DNA from: Spirochaetota bacterium
Lineage (GTDB): Bacteria > Spirochaetota > Leptospiria > Turneriellales > Turneriellaceae
DNA length: 12,767 bases
Reading direction: 5' to 3'
Assembly: GCA_963205035.1 (NCBI GenBank)
Contig: CAUJII010000078.1
Location: forward strand, 1-12,767
A program made the position numbers and the translations under genes. The notes beneath the pieces were generated by a model. The model was not told where the DNA came from and did no database searches. It saw nothing but the letters and a program-made list of their open reading frames with translations. This document shows positions 1 to 8,069 of the stretch, piece after piece. Position 1 is the stretch's first letter, and each line of letters opens with the position of its first letter.

Positions 1-58
1 ACGCCGAGTAACTACGCCGAGTAACTACGCCGAGTAACTACGCCGAGTAACTACGCCG
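1..58. repeat. 13-bp tandem repeat, about 4.5 copies
   Basis: The unit ACGCCGAGTAACT is repeated four times without a mismatch, followed by a partial fifth copy (ACGCCG). The array starts at the window edge, so more copies probably lie to the left. The 13-nt period is not a multiple of three, so it is unlikely to encode a repeated peptide. It lies just beyond the stop codon of the diguanylate cyclase gene. It is a short pure tandem array rather than a CRISPR, because there are no spacers. Confidence 0.9.
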
Positions 59-73
59 CGGACCAACTATCTC

Positions 74-1585
74 TCAAATCGACACGCGGTCACGCCCGCT
101 CCGTTTGCTGCGGTAAAGTGCCTTGTCGGCCTTTTCCAGAAAACGTGTCAATCCCATACGAGACGTTGCATGGCACACGCCGAGGCTCGCCGTCACAGTA
201 AGTTTCTTCTCGTCTAAAGTGAATGGGAGCGAATTGACCGCAGTGCGAATGCGCTCGGCCAGAACGATGGATGTCTCGCGCGTCACATGTGGAATAAAGA
301 GAGCAAACTCTTCGCCACCGATGCGGCCAAAAATTTCATTATCGCGCAGGACTGTTTTAATACGGTGCGCGAATTCTTTGAGGACTGCGTCTCCCGCAGG
401 ATGGCCGTAGGTATCGTTTATCGCTTTGAAATGGTCGATATCGATGATCGAGACAGCATGGTGATCGCTACCGCCGGCCGCAGAAAGGGCTTCGCTCGCG
501 AGTCGTTCAAACCCTCGGCGGTTGAGAACATTGGTCAGCGGATCGGTTTCTGCTTCGTCGTGGAGTTTTTCGATTTCGGCTTCGACGGGTTTCAAAAAAA
601 GATATTTTGCGGCGATATATGCCAAGAGAAAGGTCGTAAGGACAGACAGAAGAAGTCCCGAAATAAGTGTAAACGCGTTTGTTTTTGCATCGTGATAAAT
701 TTCAAGTTCGGGAATACGAAGTACGACAACCATGGCGACACGATCTTCTGTCGCGATGCGCTCAAAAATATAAACAAAGTGTTCGGTTTCTTCGCGCAAT
801 CTTGCGGGCTGAATGCTTGTACCCGCTCGTTGGATATGGTCTCGAATTTTTTCTTTCGGGTAGAGTTTACCATACGGATTTTCATGGCCTTTGTCTTCAG
901 ATTTTATCGCAAGTTTGGGATGTTCAAAGAGAACAAGACCATTCGCGTCGAGCGCAGTCAGTTTTGAATCCTTCGGGAGAGCATATTCCGCGAAAACATC
1001 TTCCAACCACTGCACGCTGAGTGCAAGATAAAGTATCGATTGGACTTCTTCGTCTTTGTCAAGAATCGGAAGCGCAGCGACGATATTTGGTTTTTTGCTG
1101 ATCTTGCCGAGTTGCAGGCCGCCGATTTGCGCACTACCCGTCCGCATCACGAGCTTAAACCAATCCCGGTCATGAACATTGGCCTTTGCTTTCAAAGGCA
1201 GCGCGCTGCAAGAAACGTTTCCATCGAGGCGAACAAGCGCTGCGTTTTCATAGAAAGGATTTTGTTCAATAAACCGCGCCAAAAATTTGCCGCAAGTATT
1301 CCCGCCTTGGCGTACTTCCGGTAGGAGAGCCAAAATCCGCAGCGATTGGAATGTTTGTGCAATCAGTTGGTCTTGCTTTTCTGAAATGTGCGAGAGCAGC
1401 GAATTGGAGCGGTAGACTGCATCGAGTTTTGCTTGCTGAAAAGAACGGTAGGTAACGAAGAGTGCAGAGAGAAAGACAGGTAGGATCGCAATAAAGATGA
1501 CCGAAGTCAAAAGCAAGCGGCGTTTTAGAACGGGATTTTTGGGAGTACTCAAGATACAAAGTCTATCGCAGAAATCAGGCTTCAA
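74..1585 (-). CDS. Membrane-bound diguanylate cyclase with Cache sensor domain
   Basis: The 503-residue protein has a transmembrane segment at about 23-45, a periplasmic region at about 46-300, a second transmembrane segment at about 304-330 and a C-terminal GGDEF domain at about 345-503. The periplasmic part contains DRDWFK at 139-144, typical of double-Cache ligand-binding domains. The GGDEF domain has the DPLTNVLNRR start, the IDIDHFKAIND metal/nucleotide region and an intact GGEEF active site at 423-427, so it should make cyclic di-GMP from two GTP in response to an extracellular signal. The I-site position reads RDNE (414-417) instead of RxxD, so product inhibition may be weakened. The start used is TTG at 1585; an in-frame TTG 11 codons downstream is also possible, and neither has a clear ribosome binding site. 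It is divergent from the hydrolase gene. Confidence 0.93.
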   Translation of the reverse strand: MKPDFCDRLCILSTPKNPVLKRRLLLTSVIFIAILPVFLSALFVTYRSFQQAKLDAVYRSNSLLSHISEKQDQLIAQTFQSLRILALLPEVRQGGNTCGKFLARFIEQNPFYENAALVRLDGNVSCSALPLKAKANVHDRDWFKLVMRTGSAQIGGLQLGKISKKPNIVAALPILDKDEEVQSILYLALSVQWLEDVFAEYALPKDSKLTALDANGLVLFEHPKLAIKSEDKGHENPYGKLYPKEKIRDHIQRAGTSIQPARLREETEHFVYIFERIATEDRVAMVVVLRIPELEIYHDAKTNAFTLISGLLLSVLTTFLLAYIAAKYLFLKPVEAEIEKLHDEAETDPLTNVLNRRGFERLASEALSAAGGSDHHAVSIIDIDHFKAINDTYGHPAGDAVLKEFAHRIKTVLRDNEIFGRIGGEEFALFIPHVTRETSIVLAERIRTAVNSLPFTLDEKKLTVTASLGVCHATSRMGLTRFLEKADKALYRSKRSGRDRVSI

Positions 1586-1592
1586 GTATTTC

Positions 1593-1623
1593 TTGACATG
1601 ACGGAGTAAAATTAGTCTCTCAA
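1593..1623. promoter_or_regulatory. Divergent promoter region with face-to-face -35-like boxes
   Basis: Only 41 bp separate the start codons of the cyclase (minus) and the hydrolase (plus). A perfect TTGACA lies at 1593-1598 on the plus strand, 34 nt before the hydrolase ATG. TTGAGA lies on the minus strand at 1623-1618, 38 nt before the cyclase TTG. Neither has a convincing -10 hexamer at 16-18 nt. The two putative promoters would overlap, so the genes may compete for RNA polymerase. This is inferred from motif placement only. Confidence 0.35.
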
Positions 1624-1626
1624 GCT

Positions 1627-2523
1627 ATGTACAGTTTCGATAACTACCCTATTCCGGTGGGTATTTTCAAAGCAGACGATGGCGTTGAAATACCTTGGTT
1701 TGAGTACGGTGATAAATTTGCTTCAGAGACAATTTTTCTTCTCAATGGCTTTACTTGCAACCAATTCAATATAGCGAAACTTGTCGCCGGTCTTGCGACC
1801 AAGTACCGTGTTGTGACTTTCGATTATCGAGGCCAAGGGTTGGCGTACCAACTACGTCATAAAGAAGTCTCTATCGACGCCGTTCTGCGCGATATCGATG
1901 CGCTCTATCGGCACATCGGAAAAATCCCCGTTATCCTTATGGGTTACAGCATGGGCTGCCAGCTTGCGGTGGAGTGGAATTTTCGAGACAACCATAATTT
2001 CAAAGCGATCGTTCTTCTCTTTGGAATCTACGGACGCATCTTCGACACATTCCTGAACTTGCCGATTTTCACTCCGCTCTTCCATGCGGCGCACCGCGTC
2101 TTTCCGCGTCTCAAAGGTGCTTATGGGGCGCTCTGGAAATTCTTGCATACCCTACCCTATAATCTGCGTGTGACGTTTGGGCGTGGCGTACTGATTAACC
2201 CAAAGCTTGTCACCGAAGAAGAGCTGAGACCTTTTCTCGATCAATTAGCGTATCTTGATTTGGAACACCTCATCAACATGGCTTACGCAATTCACCACCA
2301 CTCGAATGAAAAAGAATTCCACAAAATCCTTGCTCCGTGCTTAATAATTTCTGGAGAAAAAGATTTGTTTGCGATTCCCGCACATTCGGAACGCGTCCAC
2401 GCCAACGTCAAAGACTCCTCTTATGCAATGATTGCCGGCGGAACGCATAACGCAGTTCTTGAAAACTCTCAAGAGATAATAGATAGAGTACAATTATTTC
2501 TGAACGAACATAGCTTTAGTTGA
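1627..2523 (+). CDS. Alpha/beta-hydrolase fold protein
   Basis: The 298-residue protein has the features of an alpha/beta hydrolase. The nucleophile elbow GYSMG has Ser108, a likely oxyanion-hole strand LLNGF lies at 38-42, the DYRGQG turn is at 66-71, the probable acid Asp246 is in SGEKDLF, and the catalytic His274 is in GGTHNAV. The segment at about 135-215 would be the helical cap. There is no signal peptide, so it is probably cytoplasmic. The substrate cannot be told from the sequence; lipase/esterase or epoxide-hydrolase-like chemistry are all possible. The ATG at 1627 has no close Shine-Dalgarno sequence (GGAG lies 20 nt upstream), but TTGACA lies 34 nt upstream. The 3' end overlaps the convergent CNNM gene by 8 nt. 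Confidence 0.9.
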   Translation: MYSFDNYPIPVGIFKADDGVEIPWFEYGDKFASETIFLLNGFTCNQFNIAKLVAGLATKYRVVTFDYRGQGLAYQLRHKEVSIDAVLRDIDALYRHIGKIPVILMGYSMGCQLAVEWNFRDNHNFKAIVLLFGIYGRIFDTFLNLPIFTPLFHAAHRVFPRLKGAYGALWKFLHTLPYNLRVTFGRGVLINPKLVTEEELRPFLDQLAYLDLEHLINMAYAIHHHSNEKEFHKILAPCLIISGEKDLFAIPAHSERVHANVKDSSYAMIAGGTHNAVLENSQEIIDRVQLFLNEHSFS

Positions 2524-3733
2524 ATTGATGGGTCTTTGCGCTCATCCGCACCCTCTTGGGTTTGAATGCGACCCGACGCACCGCGCGCGGAGTTGCTTCG
2601 ATCACTGTGAAGACTCCTTCAGGTAGGGAAATCTCCTCGCCTTTTGTGGGAATTCTACCGCACGACGTAATGATATACCCGGAAAGAGTTTCAAAGTATT
2701 CTTTATCTAAGGCAAGTGAAAATTTCTCCATAAAGTCGTCGATATCCATGGCACAATCGATTTCATAAAGTCTCGAATCGACTTGTATGAGATAGCCTGC
2801 TTCGAGTTTTTGATCGTGTGCAAAGATATCTCCCACAAGCTCTTCGGCTAAGTTCTCCTCTGTCACCATGCCCAAGACTAAGCCATATTCGTTCACGACG
2901 AAAACCATCACTTCGTTCAAACGCCGCATTTGCGCATGGAGCGTGTCGACTTTCAGAGAATAAGGAAAAAAATGCGCCGGGCGAAGAACTTGTCTCACGC
3001 GCGTGCTTCGCGGCTTCGCCAAAATATCTCTCGAATCGAGGTAGCCTATGATATTAGCGGGCATGGTCTCATACACGGGATACCTCGAATAAGAGCCACG
3101 GTGCATGACGTCGGCGCACTCGCCCAAAGTCGCGCTGTCAGCGATTGAAAGAAACTCAATCAGCGGCGTCATGATTTCGTCGATCGTCGTCGAGGAGTAT
3201 TTCGCAAGCGAATCGGCTAACGCTTGCTGGTTGTCTGGAGTTTGCTCTGCGATAAAGCGAAACACTTCTAAGCGCGAGTCGTCCGATGCGTTATTTTTAT
3301 TTTTTCCGATAGCACGCGAGAGCTTTAAGAAGACATAACTTAAAGGCAGGAGAAGATAATAAAAAATCCAAATAAGAGCATACGTTTTTTCAAGCATCCG
3401 TATGTTCTTGCGCCGTCCAATCGCCTTAGGCAGAACTTCAGCAAGTAGAAAGAAAAGAATGAGCTGCATACAAAACATTAACAGCTTGTACGAAAGGCTG
3501 GGGTCAGGCGGTAGAAGTTGATCGAGAGCGAGCGTACCTGTCACAATCGCTAAATTATTTCCAGTTAGAAGCATCGCAATGAGATCTGTCTTATGCGAGA
3601 AAAGTTTTTCGAGTTTCTCTCTATTCCCATGCGCCAAGGAAAGTGGGTTTAAGCTAAAGAACGCAACCTCGGTTGCGGAAAAAAAAGCCGATGAGATAAT
3701 GCAGATTACAAAGATGGAAAGACTAAGCTCCAC
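2516..3733 (-). CDS. CNNM/CorC-type membrane protein with CBS pair (hemolysin-C-like), copy 1
   Basis: The 405-residue protein begins with a DUF21/CNNM transmembrane domain at about 1-145, including the family motif FFSATEVAFFS at 17-27 and LAEVLPK at 97-103. A CBS pair follows at about 180-300 (IDEIMTP at 184-190, SRYPVY at 216-221) and a CorC/HlyC C-terminal domain at about 312-395. Relatives are cyclin-M-type transporters linked to Mg2+/Co2+ homeostasis; older 'hemolysin' names are not well founded. The start is GTG at 3733 and overlaps the end of the upstream paralogue by 11 nt, so translation is probably coupled. It is the last gene of the operon and ends tail-to-tail with the hydrolase gene. 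Confidence 0.92.
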   Translation of the reverse strand: MELSLSIFVICIISSAFFSATEVAFFSLNPLSLAHGNREKLEKLFSHKTDLIAMLLTGNNLAIVTGTLALDQLLPPDPSLSYKLLMFCMQLILFFLLAEVLPKAIGRRKNIRMLEKTYALIWIFYYLLLPLSYVFLKLSRAIGKNKNNASDDSRLEVFRFIAEQTPDNQQALADSLAKYSSTTIDEIMTPLIEFLSIADSATLGECADVMHRGSYSRYPVYETMPANIIGYLDSRDILAKPRSTRVRQVLRPAHFFPYSLKVDTLHAQMRRLNEVMVFVVNEYGLVLGMVTEENLAEELVGDIFAHDQKLEAGYLIQVDSRLYEIDCAMDIDDFMEKFSLALDKEYFETLSGYIITSCGRIPTKGEEISLPEGVFTVIEATPRAVRRVAFKPKRVRMSAKTHQFN

Positions 3734-4955
3734 GTTTCACCACCAAAACGAACCGCAAGAGGCGGTGATCTTCGATTTCCATGTTACGAAAAATTAGACT
3801 ACCGATTCGGATCTCGGCGTCTTCGCGCGGAAACCCGTCAAGTTTTTCCAGGAGAAATCCACCGATAGTTTCGCTGAGCTCTGCGTCAAAGTCTGTGCGA
3901 AAAATTTCGTTGAACCTGTCTAAGGGCATCTTGCCCCCAATGCGGTAGCGCCTATTGTCGAGTTTTTCTAAATCCGCATCGGTTCTCACCGAAGAGAAGC
4001 TCGCTCCCAAAACGTGGTTGATGATGCCTCTGAGTGTCACGAGTCCCAAGAAAGCGCCCGCTTCGTCGATGACTGCCGCGATGTCGCGCCTCTCGCGCAT
4101 GAGCGAAGCAAGAGCATTACTGAGCGAAAGGCTTGCGGGTAAAAAATCTATCGAATGGATTTTGGAAGACAAATTCTTTTGTCTGGAAAGTTGCAGTTGT
4201 ACAATCCCGCGCAGATACATTACGCCGACAACCTCGGTGCTATTCTTTCGGTAGATGGCCGCAAAGTTCTGACCCGATGCACTAAACGCTTTGCGAACCT
4301 TCTGGACCGACGAGTCTTCGGATAAAAGCAAAATTTGCGAACGCGCTTGCATCGCCGCATAGACTGTATTGTGATGGAAAGCAATCGAGCGCGAGAGCAT
4401 CCGCATTTCAGCGCTCGTCAAGAGACCGTGGTCTTCTGCAATTCGCACGGCTTCCATGAGTTCGTTTTCTGTGAGGCGGACTCGTTCTTGACCGAGCGGA
4501 TTTACAATCGCTGCAGTGAGACGGTCAAACGGAGCTGTAAAAAATTGCGCAAGGCGAAACCAAATACGCAGCGGGACTTCGAGAACTTGAATCCATTTGT
4601 CTTTGAAGAGAAGCGCCAACACTTTTGGTATAACTTCACCAAACGCCAAGACATAAAGCGTGATGACTATAGGCAAAACAATATGCCGGTGGTTAAACGT
4701 ACCAAAGAGAGAGAGAATCCAAGTCTCGGTGCTGTGGGTAATCCCGATATTGACAATCAAGTTGCCGAGGAGTAACCCAGTAATGATGCGCTCAGGTTTC
4801 TTGAGCCAAAGCGCAATCGTATTTCGGAGAGACGGCGAAAACGGGTTCGTGTGTGCGCGTTTGAGTCTTGCGCTATCTTGCGAAAAAATAGCAGCCTCGC
4901 TGCCTGAGAAAAAGCCGCTAAAAAGCGTTAGTAATAATATGAGAGTAAAAAGCAT
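3723..4955 (-). CDS. CNNM/CorC-type membrane protein with CBS pair, copy 2
   Basis: The 410-residue protein has the same layout as its downstream neighbour: DUF21/CNNM membrane domain at about 1-150 with FFSGSEAAIFS at 15-25 and FGEVIPK at 105-111, CBS region at about 195-315, and CorC/HlyC domain at about 325-408 beginning RRYRIGGKMPLDRFNE. The two differ clearly in sequence, so this is an old paralogous pair rather than a recent duplication. CBS1 is less canonical here: the usual 'IMTPR' is replaced by AMQARSQI at about 201-208. Tandem CNNM genes are known in other bacteria and may form a heteromeric transporter, which is inference here. It starts 2 nt after the stop of the small secreted protein gene. 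Confidence 0.9.
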   Translation of the reverse strand: MLFTLILLLTLFSGFFSGSEAAIFSQDSARLKRAHTNPFSPSLRNTIALWLKKPERIITGLLLGNLIVNIGITHSTETWILSLFGTFNHRHIVLPIVITLYVLAFGEVIPKVLALLFKDKWIQVLEVPLRIWFRLAQFFTAPFDRLTAAIVNPLGQERVRLTENELMEAVRIAEDHGLLTSAEMRMLSRSIAFHHNTVYAAMQARSQILLLSEDSSVQKVRKAFSASGQNFAAIYRKNSTEVVGVMYLRGIVQLQLSRQKNLSSKIHSIDFLPASLSLSNALASLMRERRDIAAVIDEAGAFLGLVTLRGIINHVLGASFSSVRTDADLEKLDNRRYRIGGKMPLDRFNEIFRTDFDAELSETIGGFLLEKLDGFPREDAEIRIGSLIFRNMEIEDHRLLRFVLVVKRGA

Positions 4956-4957
4956 TC

Positions 4958-5413
4958 TTAATAACGCAAGTCACGCAGAGCCGAGTCGGAGACACCGCCC
5001 CACTCTGCTTTGAAAACCGAACGGATGCGTCTTATCTTTCGTGTGCGCGACGGCGCTGGTAAATCGGCACCCATGACTCCTTTCGGTAGTTCGCCCTCGG
5101 ATAGTTTCTCTAAATTCACCACTCTCAATTCGTATGTAATTCCTCGCCTTAAAAAATCGCGCTCGCGGTCGTGGGAATAATCCCACTTATCGCGCCTGTA
5201 ACGCAGATATAAAATATCGCCGTCAGCGTCATAAAAGATGAGATAATCGCCGTCGTGGTTTTGGTACTTAAGAAAAAGCGGGGCTGTACTTTTTTTCTCG
5301 ACAGTTTGGGCAAGTGTCAAATCGGTTGGACTGAAAAAAGAAAATACAGCGAACGGATTAAACAAAACCAAAAACAAAAACAAGAACGATAGTCGGAGAC
5401 ACAAAGACTTCAT
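4958..5413 (-). CDS. Small exported protein of unknown function
   Basis: I do not recognise a family. The 151-residue product starts with a clear Sec-type signal (MKSLCLRLSF then a Leu/Phe-rich core to about residue 27, possible cleavage after about residue 35). No lipobox cysteine follows the core. The mature part has an acidic patch with two DGD turns (54-56 and 64-66) inside a predicted beta region, then an Arg/Lys-rich section (71-92 and 122-133). Its ATG overlaps the stop of the HEAT-repeat gene as ATGA, and only 2 nt separate it from the next gene, so it is firmly inside the operon. With an exported HEAT-repeat neighbour, the two might interact in the periplasm; this is speculation. Confidence 0.75.
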   Translation of the reverse strand: MKSLCLRLSFLFLFLVLFNPFAVFSFFSPTDLTLAQTVEKKSTAPLFLKYQNHDGDYLIFYDADGDILYLRYRRDKWDYSHDRERDFLRRGITYELRVVNLEKLSEGELPKGVMGADLPAPSRTRKIRRIRSVFKAEWGGVSDSALRDLRY

Positions 5414-6603
5414 GGCGTATCGTGCACGCTTTCGGGTTCCGATTCGTTCTTCGCTCCATCGAGAATGGTGAGCGCCTTCTTCGCTTCTTTCTGCACGCGG
5501 AGTGAAGGATCGTATTTTGATTTGTAGAGCAGGAGTTCGCGCGCTTCTTTAACTTCGAGCTTTCCTAATTGATGGACTGCCCGCGCACGGATTATTTCGT
5601 CGTCGTCGCGTGCCATGCTAAAGAGGATTTCTTTCACGTCGTTGTCTTTTAAGAGAATGAGCGCGTAAATGAGTTGCAAACGAAATCGGTTATTTTTCTT
5701 TTTTTCGTCCATGTCGGTCATCGCGTCGATTTTCGCGAGCATTGCTTTGAGCGCTTGCCGCGCTTCGCCCACTTGTGCCTTGCCGAGAGCATAAGCCGCA
5801 GCACCGCGCACCGTCAGGGACTCGGCTTCGTCTGAGAAGAGTTTGAGAATTTGCGTCTGTTCTTCGGCGCTCCAAGGAGCCGACTCACCCATGTATTTGA
5901 GAATTGCGCTGCGGTAATCGGTATACGTATCTGCCGTGTGTAGCTTCTCCACCAGAAACGCTTGGAGCGACTTATCTTTATATAGAGCAAGCAAGTGCAT
6001 TAGGTCTTGCACGCGGTTCCCCGGTTTTGCGAAGTCTTGTTCGCGAATCTCTTTGATAATAATCGGCAACGCCGCTGCTGGTTTCTTTTTCGCAATCGCG
6101 GCAACTGCTGTAAAAAAAACCGGATCGTATGTCTTGTTGAGCAAGAAGTCGCCCAGCGCAAAATCTAATTCGGTGAATTTGACACTACCAATGAACTCGG
6201 CCATCTTGCGCAGAACCAAACCGTCTTGCGAGTTGCATGTCGCTTTGAGCTCCGGTAAGAGTGAATGCTGCTCTGCTTCCGACAACTTGCTCAATGTATG
6301 CAGTGCGTCGCGCACTTGCTGGGAGTTGCCGAATTTGAGCGCTGCACGGATGCGCTCAACGAGTTCTTCTTTAGTAGGTTTTCCGCTATTTTGCGCCTGT
6401 GGGGGTTTGGCATGCGCTTCGAATTTGTTTTTCGAGCTCTCTGCGGCAGGATGCGTTGTTTTTTCCGTGCGTTGCGTTGACTCGGACTTCGCGGGCTGCG
6501 GTGTTGCAGAAATAGCAACGGAAAGAAGCGAAGTCAAGCTGACAATAAACGAGAGAAAGAATAAATCCGATTTAAGATTGTTTATGCCGCTTCTCCAGTT
6601 CAT
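5410..6603 (-). CDS. Exported HEAT-repeat protein
   Basis: I chose the ATG at 6603, giving 397 residues. It places a signal peptide at the N-terminus (basic NWRSGINNLK, then hydrophobic LFFLSFIVSLTSLLSVAISA, likely cleavage near residue 33). The frame is open further upstream to 6723, but that extension is antisense-free coding space of hisE and would bury the signal peptide. A low-complexity Ser/Thr/Lys/Gln linker runs from about 34 to 76. Helical repeats cover about 78-380, with recognisable HEAT units around 262-293 (TVRGAAAYALGKAQVGEARQ), 337-360 (IRARAVHQLGKLEVKEAREL) and 367-382. Such repeats act as protein-binding scaffolds, so an envelope adaptor role is likely but the partner is unknown. 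The start overlaps the end of hisE by 32 nt, and the stop overlaps the next start by 4 nt. Confidence 0.85.
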   Translation of the reverse strand: MNWRSGINNLKSDLFFLSFIVSLTSLLSVAISATPQPAKSESTQRTEKTTHPAAESSKNKFEAHAKPPQAQNSGKPTKEELVERIRAALKFGNSQQVRDALHTLSKLSEAEQHSLLPELKATCNSQDGLVLRKMAEFIGSVKFTELDFALGDFLLNKTYDPVFFTAVAAIAKKKPAAALPIIIKEIREQDFAKPGNRVQDLMHLLALYKDKSLQAFLVEKLHTADTYTDYRSAILKYMGESAPWSAEEQTQILKLFSDEAESLTVRGAAAYALGKAQVGEARQALKAMLAKIDAMTDMDEKKKNNRFRLQLIYALILLKDNDVKEILFSMARDDDEIIRARAVHQLGKLEVKEARELLLYKSKYDPSLRVQKEAKKALTILDGAKNESEPESVHDTP

Positions 6604-6874
6604 CGATAATGTCGCCCAGAGACCAGCCCTGCGCCACCAACGAAACCATAAAGTGGTACAAGAGGTCTGCCCCTTCGTAGACTGCCTTTTGTTTATCGGC
6701 ATTTTTTCCGGCGACCTGAGCATCTAAAATGTACTCGACGGCTTCTTCGCCGACTTTCTGAAGAATTTTTTGTACGCCGGATTCATACAACTTCGACGTG
6801 TACGAACCAGCAGGCATTTTCTCGCGCCGCTCAACGAGGAGCTTTTCTAAATCTGCTAAGAATTGTGTGTTCAT
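6572..6874 (-). CDS. hisE: Phosphoribosyl-ATP diphosphatase (HisE)
   Basis: The 100-residue protein has the normal length and motifs of stand-alone HisE: KILQKVGEEAVE at 36-47 and EGADLLYH at 67-74, whose Glu/Asp residues (E43, E44, E47, D70) bind Mg2+ in this MazG-like fold. It hydrolyses phosphoribosyl-ATP to phosphoribosyl-AMP plus diphosphate, the second step of histidine biosynthesis, in the cytoplasm. There is no HisI domain and no other his gene in the window. Its ATG follows the mlaD stop by one base (TAAGATG), so it is co-transcribed with the lipid transporter genes, which is a functional mismatch. The next gene starts within its last 11 codons. Confidence 0.95.
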   Translation of the reverse strand: MNTQFLADLEKLLVERREKMPAGSYTSKLYESGVQKILQKVGEEAVEYILDAQVAGKNADKQKAVYEGADLLYHFMVSLVAQGWSLGDIIDELEKRHKQS

Positions 6875-6875
6875 C

Positions 6876-7310
6876 TTATTTCTTGTCGTAAATAAATTTT
6901 CCGATAAGCTCTTCGAGATCGACTACGGATTCTGTTTCGACGATTTCTGCGCCCGGTTGCAAGAGGGTATCTTCTCCACCCGGGGTGAGCTTAATAAACT
7001 TCTCACCAATGAGCCCTCGTGTGCGCACCGACGCGACGGAATCTGCCGGTATCGAAACCTCCGGGTTGATGCGCAGTTCGAGACGTGCGCGGCTGTCTTT
7101 GAGGTCGAGTTTCGTTGCGTTGCCGACTTGGACGCCTGCGATTTCAACCACTGCACCGGGGCGAATCCCCGAGACCGATTGGAATTCCGCGAAATAAACG
7201 GTGCGGCTGTCGCCCCACATGCGCAGTCCCCCGAGCGAGAGAGCGACCCATGCAAAGCAAAATAAACCAAAGACGATGAAGAGTCCTGTGTAAAATTCTG
7301 TACGTTTCAT
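6876..7310 (-). CDS. mlaD: MlaD-type MCE-domain lipid-binding protein
   Basis: The 144-residue protein has an N-terminal membrane anchor (residues about 8-28) and one MCE domain (about 35-115) with the typical FQSVSGIRPGAVVEIAGVQV and SVRTRGLIGEKFIKL stretches. It should be the periplasmic hexameric substrate-binding part of the Mla phospholipid transporter. It is shorter than the E. coli protein (about 183 residues) and ends soon after the MCE domain with VVDLEELIGKFIYDKK, a compact form seen in many non-enteric bacteria. AGAGG at 7319-7315 precedes the ATG by 4 nt. The gene follows mlaF with a 12-nt gap. Confidence 0.92.
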   Translation of the reverse strand: MKRTEFYTGLFIVFGLFCFAWVALSLGGLRMWGDSRTVYFAEFQSVSGIRPGAVVEIAGVQVGNATKLDLKDSRARLELRINPEVSIPADSVASVRTRGLIGEKFIKLTPGGEDTLLQPGAEIVETESVVDLEELIGKFIYDKK

Positions 7311-7322
7311 TTTTCCTCTTTA

Positions 7323-8069
7323 TTAAACCTCGAGCATTCTCTTGAGCCAGCCCTTGGCCTTCGAGCGAGCCCCTTTCGCAGGAATTATACTTTCAATAGC
7401 ACCCTCGTGCAAGACGGCCAAGAAATCGCCCGCACGAAAAATTCGCGGTATGTCGTGGCTCACAATAAGAGCCGTATATTTTAAGCGTTCTTGCGTTTCT
7501 ATAAACAGGTCGTAAATATTTTCGCTTGTCTCCGGGTCGAGACCTGTTGTGGGTTCGTCGAAGATTACGATTCCAGGCGATAGCTGGAGTGCCCGCGCCA
7601 AGGCAACTCTACGTTGCATGCCACCGGAAAGTTCTGCGGGCATCTTGTGTCTGTCGTCTGCAATACGCATTTGCTTTAGGTAGTGCATCACTTGATCTTC
7701 GATTTCAGATTTTGTCTTTTGGGTCTTTTCAACGAGTGGTAGCGCAACATTTTCAAACACAGTCAACGAATCGAAAAGGGCTGCACCTTGGAACACAACG
7801 CCAAAACGTGTGCGAATTTTCTTCATCGCTCTTTCACTTAGTCCCAAGAGGGATTTACCTTCAAGCAGAACTTCGCCCGCGTCAGGCACCATAAATCCCA
7901 AGATATATTTGAGCATGACGCTCTTGCCTACGCCGCTGGGGCCCACGATGATCGTTGTTTTTCCCTTCTCGATCTGCAAGTTGAGGTTGCTATGGACTTT
8001 GAGTCCGCCCAAAGTTTTATCGATACCTTTGAGTTCGATTATTATATCAGACGTAACCATGGGAGGCAT
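7323..8069 (-). CDS. mlaF: ABC transporter ATP-binding protein MlaF
   Basis: All ABC ATPase elements are present in the 248-residue protein: Walker A GPSGVGKS (43-50), Q-loop Gln94, signature LSGGMQRRVALARA (147-160), Walker B IVIFDEP (167-173) and switch His205. The LSGGM signature and the neighbouring MlaE/MlaD genes place it in the Mla (phospholipid, outer-membrane asymmetry) branch rather than among general importers. It would work as the cytoplasmic ATPase dimer driving MlaE. The ATG at 8069 shares one base with the mlaE stop (TAATG), so translation is coupled; a second ATG three codons in is possible. The C-terminal tail (about 230-248) is basic. Confidence 0.95.
   Translation of the reverse strand: MPPMVTSDIIIELKGIDKTLGGLKVHSNLNLQIEKGKTTIIVGPSGVGKSVMLKYILGFMVPDAGEVLLEGKSLLGLSERAMKKIRTRFGVVFQGAALFDSLTVFENVALPLVEKTQKTKSEIEDQVMHYLKQMRIADDRHKMPAELSGGMQRRVALARALQLSPGIVIFDEPTTGLDPETSENIYDLFIETQERLKYTALIVSHDIPRIFRAGDFLAVLHEGAIESIIPAKGARSKAKGWLKRMLEV

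Noticed and set aside
1..58. CRISPR array
   Set aside because: The 13-bp units are directly adjacent without spacers, so this is a simple tandem repeat.
287..967. 226-codon plus-strand open frame
   Set aside because: It is antisense to the diguanylate cyclase, and its composition (Phe/Lys/Arg-rich) looks like a reverse reading of coding sequence with no recognisable motif.
6604..6723. N-terminal extension of the HEAT-repeat protein by 40 residues
   Set aside because: It overlaps most of the second half of hisE in another frame and would place a typical signal peptide in the interior. The ATG at 6603 gives a normal exported protein.
5936..6727. 263-codon plus-strand open frame
   Set aside because: It is antisense to the HEAT-repeat gene and hisE, which are well supported; the Cys/Ser-rich translation is typical of a shadow.
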